The notes under the pieces are model-generated. The model had not been told where the DNA came from and did no database searches. It saw only the letters and a program-made list of their open reading frames with translations. Below, one piece after another: positions 59,196-64,000 of a stretch of 64,000 bases of DNA. A program made the position numbers and the translations under genes. Origin of the DNA: Ptiloglossa arizonensis (Eukaryota; Arthropoda; Insecta; Hymenoptera; Colletidae); assembly GCF_051014685.1 (NCBI RefSeq), contig NW_027478713.1:434001-498000 (forward strand), read 5' to 3'. How positions within the stretch are numbered: the stretch's first letter is position 1; each line of letters begins with the position of its first letter.

Positions 59196-62100
59196 CATTA
59201 TACGTTATTAGTTATACGTTATACGTTATACGTTATACGTTATACGATATACGTTATACGTTATACGTTATACGTTATACGTTATACGTTACACGCTATA
59301 CGTTACATGTTATACGTTATACGTAGTATGTAATGCGTCATACGTTTTACGTTATACGTTATACGGTATACGTTATACGTTGTACGTTACATGTTATACG
59401 TTATACGTTATACGTTATACGATATACGTTATACGTTATACGTTATACGTTATACGTTATACGTTATACGTTATACGTTATACGCTATACGTTACATGTT
59501 ATACGTTATACATTATACGTTATACGTTATACGTTATACGTTATACGTTATACGTTATACGTTATACGTCATAGGTTATACGTTATACGTTATACGTTAT
59601 ACGTTATACGTTATAGGTCATACGTTATACGTTATACGTTATACGTTATACGTTATACGTTATATGTTTTACGTTATACGTTATACGTTATACGTTATAC
59701 GTTATACGTTATACGTTATACGTTATACGTTATACGTTATACGTTATACGTTAAACGTTATACGTTATACGTTATACGTTATACGTTATACGCTATACGT
59801 TACATGTTATACGTTATACGTAGTATGTAATGCGTCATACGTTTTACGTTATTCGTTATACGTTTTTCGTTACAAGTTATACGTTATACGTTATACGTTA
59901 TACGTCATAGGTTATACGTTATACGTTATACGTTATACGTTATACATTATGCGTTATACGTTTTACGTTATTCGTTATACGTTATACGTTATACGTTATA
60001 CGTTATACGTTATACTTTATACGTTATACGTTATACGTTATACGTTATACGTTATACGTTATACGTTATACGTTATACGTTATACGTTATACGTTATACG
60101 TTATACGTTATACGTTATACGTTATACGTTATACGTTATATTTTATACGTTATACGTTATACGTTATACGTTGTACGTTATACGTTACACGTTACACGTT
60201 ATACCTCATAGGTTATACCTTATACGTTATACGTTATACGTTATACGTTATACGTTATACGTTATACGTCATAGGTTATACGTTATACGTTATACGTTAT
60301 ACGTTATGCGTTATACGTTATACGTTGTACGTTATACGTTATACGTCATACGTTATACGTTATACTTTATACGTTATACGTTATACGTTATACGTTATAC
60401 GTTATATGTTATACGTTATACGTTATACGTTATACGGTATACGTTATACGTTGTACGTTACATGTTATACGTTATACGTTATACGTTATACGATATACGT
60501 TATACGTTATACGTTATACGTTATACGTTATACGTTATACGTTATACGCTATACGTTACATGTTATACGTTATACATCATACGTTATACGTTATACGTTA
60601 TACGTCATAGGTTATACGTCATAGGTTATACGTTATACGTTATACGTTATGCGTTATACGTTATACGTTATACGTTATACGTTATAAGTTATACGTTATA
60701 CGTTATGCGTTATACGTTGTACGTTATACGTTATACGTTATACATTATACGTTATACGTTATACGTTATACATTATACGTTATACGTCATAGGTTATACG
60801 TTATACGTTATGCGGTATACGTTATACATTATACGTTATACGATATACGTTATACGTTATGCGTTATGCGTGCTTCGTTACACGTTATACGTTATTCGGT
60901 ATGCGTTATACGTTATACGTTATACGTTATACGTTATATGTTATACGTTATACGTTATACGTTATACGTTATACGTTATACGTTATACGTTATACGTTAT
61001 ACGTTATACGCTATACGTTACATGTTATACGTTATACATCATACGTTATACGTTATACGTTATACGTCATAGGTTATACGTCATAGGTTATACGTTATAC
61101 GTTATACGTTATGCGTTATACGTTATACGTTATACGTTATACGTTATAAGTTATACGTTATACGTTATGCGTTATACGTTGTACGTTATACGTTATACGT
61201 TATACATTATACGTTATACGTTATACGTTATACATTATACGTTATACGTCATAGGTTATACGTTATACGTTATGCGGTATACGTTATACATTATACGTTA
61301 TACGATATACGTTATACGTTATGCGTTATGCGTGCTTCGTTACACGTTATACGTTATTCGGTATGCGTTATACGTTATACGTTGTACGTTATACGTTATA
61401 AGTTGTACGTTATACGATATACGTTATACGTTATTCTTTATACGTTATTCGTTACACGTTATAAGTTGTACGTTATACGATATACGTTATACGTTATTCT
61501 TTATACGTTATTCGTTACACGTTATACGTCATACGTCATACGTTATACGTTATACGTTTTACGTTATTCGTTATACGTTATACGTTATACGATATTCGTT
61601 ATACGTTATACGTTGTACGTTATACGTTATACGTTATACGTTATACGTTATACGTTATACGTTATACGTTATACGTTATACGTTATACGTTATACGTTAT
61701 ACGTTATACGTTATACGTTATACGTTATACGTCATAGGTTATACGTTATACGTTATGCGTTATACGTTATACATTATACGTTATACGATATACGTTATAC
61801 GTTATGCGTTATGCGTTCTTCGTTACACGTTATACGTTATTCGGTATGCGTTATACGTTATACGTTATACGTTATACGGTATACGTTATACGTTATACGT
61901 TATACGTTATACGTTATACGATATACGTTATACGTTATACGTTATACGTTATACGTTATACGTTGTACGTTATACGTTATACGTTATACGTTATACGTTA
62001 AACGTCATACGTTATACGTTATACGTTATACGTTATACGTTATACGTTATACGTTATACGTTATACGTTATACGTTATACGCTATACGTTACATGTTATA

Positions 62101-64000
62101 CGTAATACGTAGTATGTAATGCGTCATACGTTTTACGTTATACGTTATACGGTATACGTTATACGTTGTACGTTACATGTTATACGTTATACGTTATACG
62201 TTATACGGTATACGTTATACGTTGTACGTTACATGTTATACGTTATACGTTATACGTTATACGATATACGTTATACGTTATACGTTATACGTTATACGTT
62301 ATACGTTATACGTTATACGTTATACGCTATACGTTACATGTTATACGTTATACATCATACGTTATACGTTATACGTTATACGTTATAGGTTATACGTCAT
62401 AGGTTATACGTTATACGTTATACGTTATGCGTTATACGTTATACGTTATACGTTATACGTTATGCGTTATACGTTGTACGATATTCGTTATACGTTATAC
62501 GTTATTAGTTATACGTTATACGGTATACGTTATACGTTGTACGTTACATGTTATACGTTATACGTTATACGTTATACGATATACGTTATACGTTATACGT
62601 TATACGTTATACGTTATACGTTATACGTTATACGTTATACGTTATACGTTATACGTTATACGTTATACGTTATACGTTATACGTTATACGTTATACGTTA
62701 TACGTTATACGTTGTACGTTATACGTTATACGTTATACGTTATACGTTATACGTTATACGTTTTACGTTATACGTTATACGTTATACGTTATACGTTATA
62801 CGTTATACGTTATACGTTATACGTTATACGTTATACGTTATACGTTATACGTCATAAGTTATACGTTATACGTTATACGTTATACGTTATACGTTATACG
62901 TTATGCGTTATACGTTCTACGATATCCGTTATACGTTATACTTTATTAGTTATACGTTATACGTTATACGTTATACGTCATAGGTTATACGTTATACGTT
63001 ATACGTTATACGTTATACGTTATACGTTATACGTTATACGTTATACGTTATACGTTATACGTTGTACGTTGTACGTTATACGTTATAAGTTGTACGTTAT
63101 ACGATATACGTTGTACGTTATTCTTTATACGTTATTCGTTACACGTTATACGTCATACGTTATACGTTATACGTTTTACGTTATTCGTTATACGTTATAT
63201 GTTATACGATATACGTTATACGTTATACGTTATACGTTATACGTTATACGTTATACGCTATACGTTATACGTTATACGTTATACGTTATACGTTATACGT
63301 TATACGTTATACGTTATACGTTATACATTATACGTTATACGTTATACGTTATACGTTATACGTTATACGTTATACGTCATAGGTTATACGTTATACGTTA
63401 TGCGGTATACGTTATACATTATACGTTATACGATAAACGTTATACGTTATGCGTTATGCGTTCTTCGTTACACGTTATACGTTATTCGGTATGCGTTATA
63501 CGTTATACGTTATACATTATACGTTATACGTTATACGTTATACGTTATACGTTATACGTTATACGTTATACGTTATACGTTATACGTTATACGTTATACG
63601 TTATACGTTATACGTTATACGTTATACGTTATACGTTATACGTTATACGTTATACGTTATACGTTATACGTTATACGTTATACGTTATACGTTATACGTT
63701 ATACGTTATATTTTATACGTTATACGTTATACGTTATACGTTATACGTTATACGTTATACGTTACACGTTACACGTTATACCTCATAAGTTATACGTTAT
63801 ACGTTATACGTTATACGTTATACGTTATACGTTATACGTTTTACGTTATACGTTATACGTTATACGTTATACGTTATACGTTATACGTTATACGTTATAC
63901 GTTATACGCTATACGTCATAAGTTATACGTTATACGTTATACGTTATACGTTATACGTTATACGTCATACGTTATGCGTTATACGTTCTACGATATTCGT
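59196..64000 (+). repeat. Mosaic satellite region to window end
   Basis: Only heptamers and no register break: 58122 to 63995 is exactly 839 units. It contains a 462-bp tandem pair (about 60546-61007 and 61008-61380; 66 units) and the segment shared with 39.7-40.75 kb. It ends within a CTACGAT-ATTCGTT module. The longest stop-free frame in the window, 904 codons (59391-62105), lies here and is a repeat artefact. Confidence 0.85.
60546..61380 (+). repeat. 462-bp tandem pair
   Basis: The ATACGCT, ACATGTT, ATACATC module at about 60546 recurs at 61008, and the GCTTCG variant at about 60869 recurs at about 61331. The second unit is cut short where GTACGTT-ATAAGTT modules begin at about 61381. 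Confidence 0.65.

Noticed and set aside
59391..62105. 904-codon open frame and more than 200 other + strand frames
   Set aside because: All read the same heptapeptide in any frame. Their starts are ATGCGTT-type variant units and their ends are ATAGGTT, ATAAGTT or ATTAGTT units. Overlapping frames translate equally well, so there is no coding signal.
1..64000. Telomeric repeat array
   Set aside because: The unit length equals that of plant-type TTTAGGG, but ATACGTT has no G-run and equal G and C, and the array is rich in higher-order structure, unlike telomeres.
1..64000. CRISPR array
   Set aside because: There are no unique spacers between repeats; the whole array is contiguous heptamers.
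1..64000. The whole window as a pure assembly artefact
   Set aside because: Near-identical 6.7 and 5.7 kb copies could in principle be assembly duplications. But private base differences, whole-heptamer steps, a patch replacement and hybrid junctions are what real unequal exchange leaves. Read-depth confirmation is still the deciding test.

Overview
This window is almost entirely one satellite DNA: a head-to-tail array of the heptamer ATACGTT (AACGTAT on the other strand), about 9,070 units over 64 kb, all in one orientation. I support no protein-coding gene. The + strand has no stop codon in any frame of the pure repeat, because three heptamers make 21 nt and read Tyr-Thr-Leu-Tyr-Val-Ile-Arg in every frame. 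The many long open frames on that strand are therefore artefacts. A pure short-unit array of this size, built up through nested duplications, points to eukaryotic heterochromatin (pericentromeric, subtelomeric or B/sex-chromosome type). The window does not identify the organism. The ribozyme topology described below is best known from plants, which is only a weak hint.

The only non-satellite DNA is a 253-bp island present twice, at 6061-6313 and 12779-13031. The two copies look identical base for base. The island has imperfect 13-bp terminal inverted repeats and a 4-5 bp target duplication, and removing it restores perfect heptamer phase, so it is an inserted element. Its minus strand carries what reads as a complete type III hammerhead ribozyme (6193 down to 6125; 12911 down to 12843). 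The catalytic core is CTGACGA and GAAA, the cleavage site follows GTA, stem I is a perfect 7 bp, stem II has 4 pairs and stem III has 4-5 pairs. Loops I and II are complementary over 11 nt. A TATATATA lies 35 nt upstream of the cleavage site. A minus-strand satellite transcript would carry self-cleavage sites 6,718 nt apart. This is the most interesting signal in the window.

Layout. (1) 1-14890: a 6.7-kb higher-order unit containing the island, present as a left part-copy (1-6060), a full copy (6061-12778) and a truncated copy (12779 to about 14890). (2) About 14.9-20 kb: a mosaic of variant-heptamer modules, including 525/616-bp duplications. (3) About 20-39.6 kb: nested duplications with offsets of 4,442, 3,400, 1,756 and 447 bp. 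(4) About 39.6-47.7 kb: a mosaic sharing segments with 17-18 kb and 61-62.6 kb. (5) 47.7-59.2 kb: two tandem copies of a 5.74-kb unit with a readable crossover junction. (6) 59.2-64 kb: a mosaic with a 462-bp tandem pair.

The array evolves almost only by base substitution and in-register unequal exchange. Landmark-to-landmark arithmetic accounts for the phase of the whole window with only 22 short units (eight 6-mers, fourteen 5-mers) plus the two insertions. Every duplication offset I measured becomes an exact multiple of 7 once these are allowed for. Module boundaries and similarities were judged by eye, so boundaries are good to tens of bases. Landmark coordinates were counted directly.
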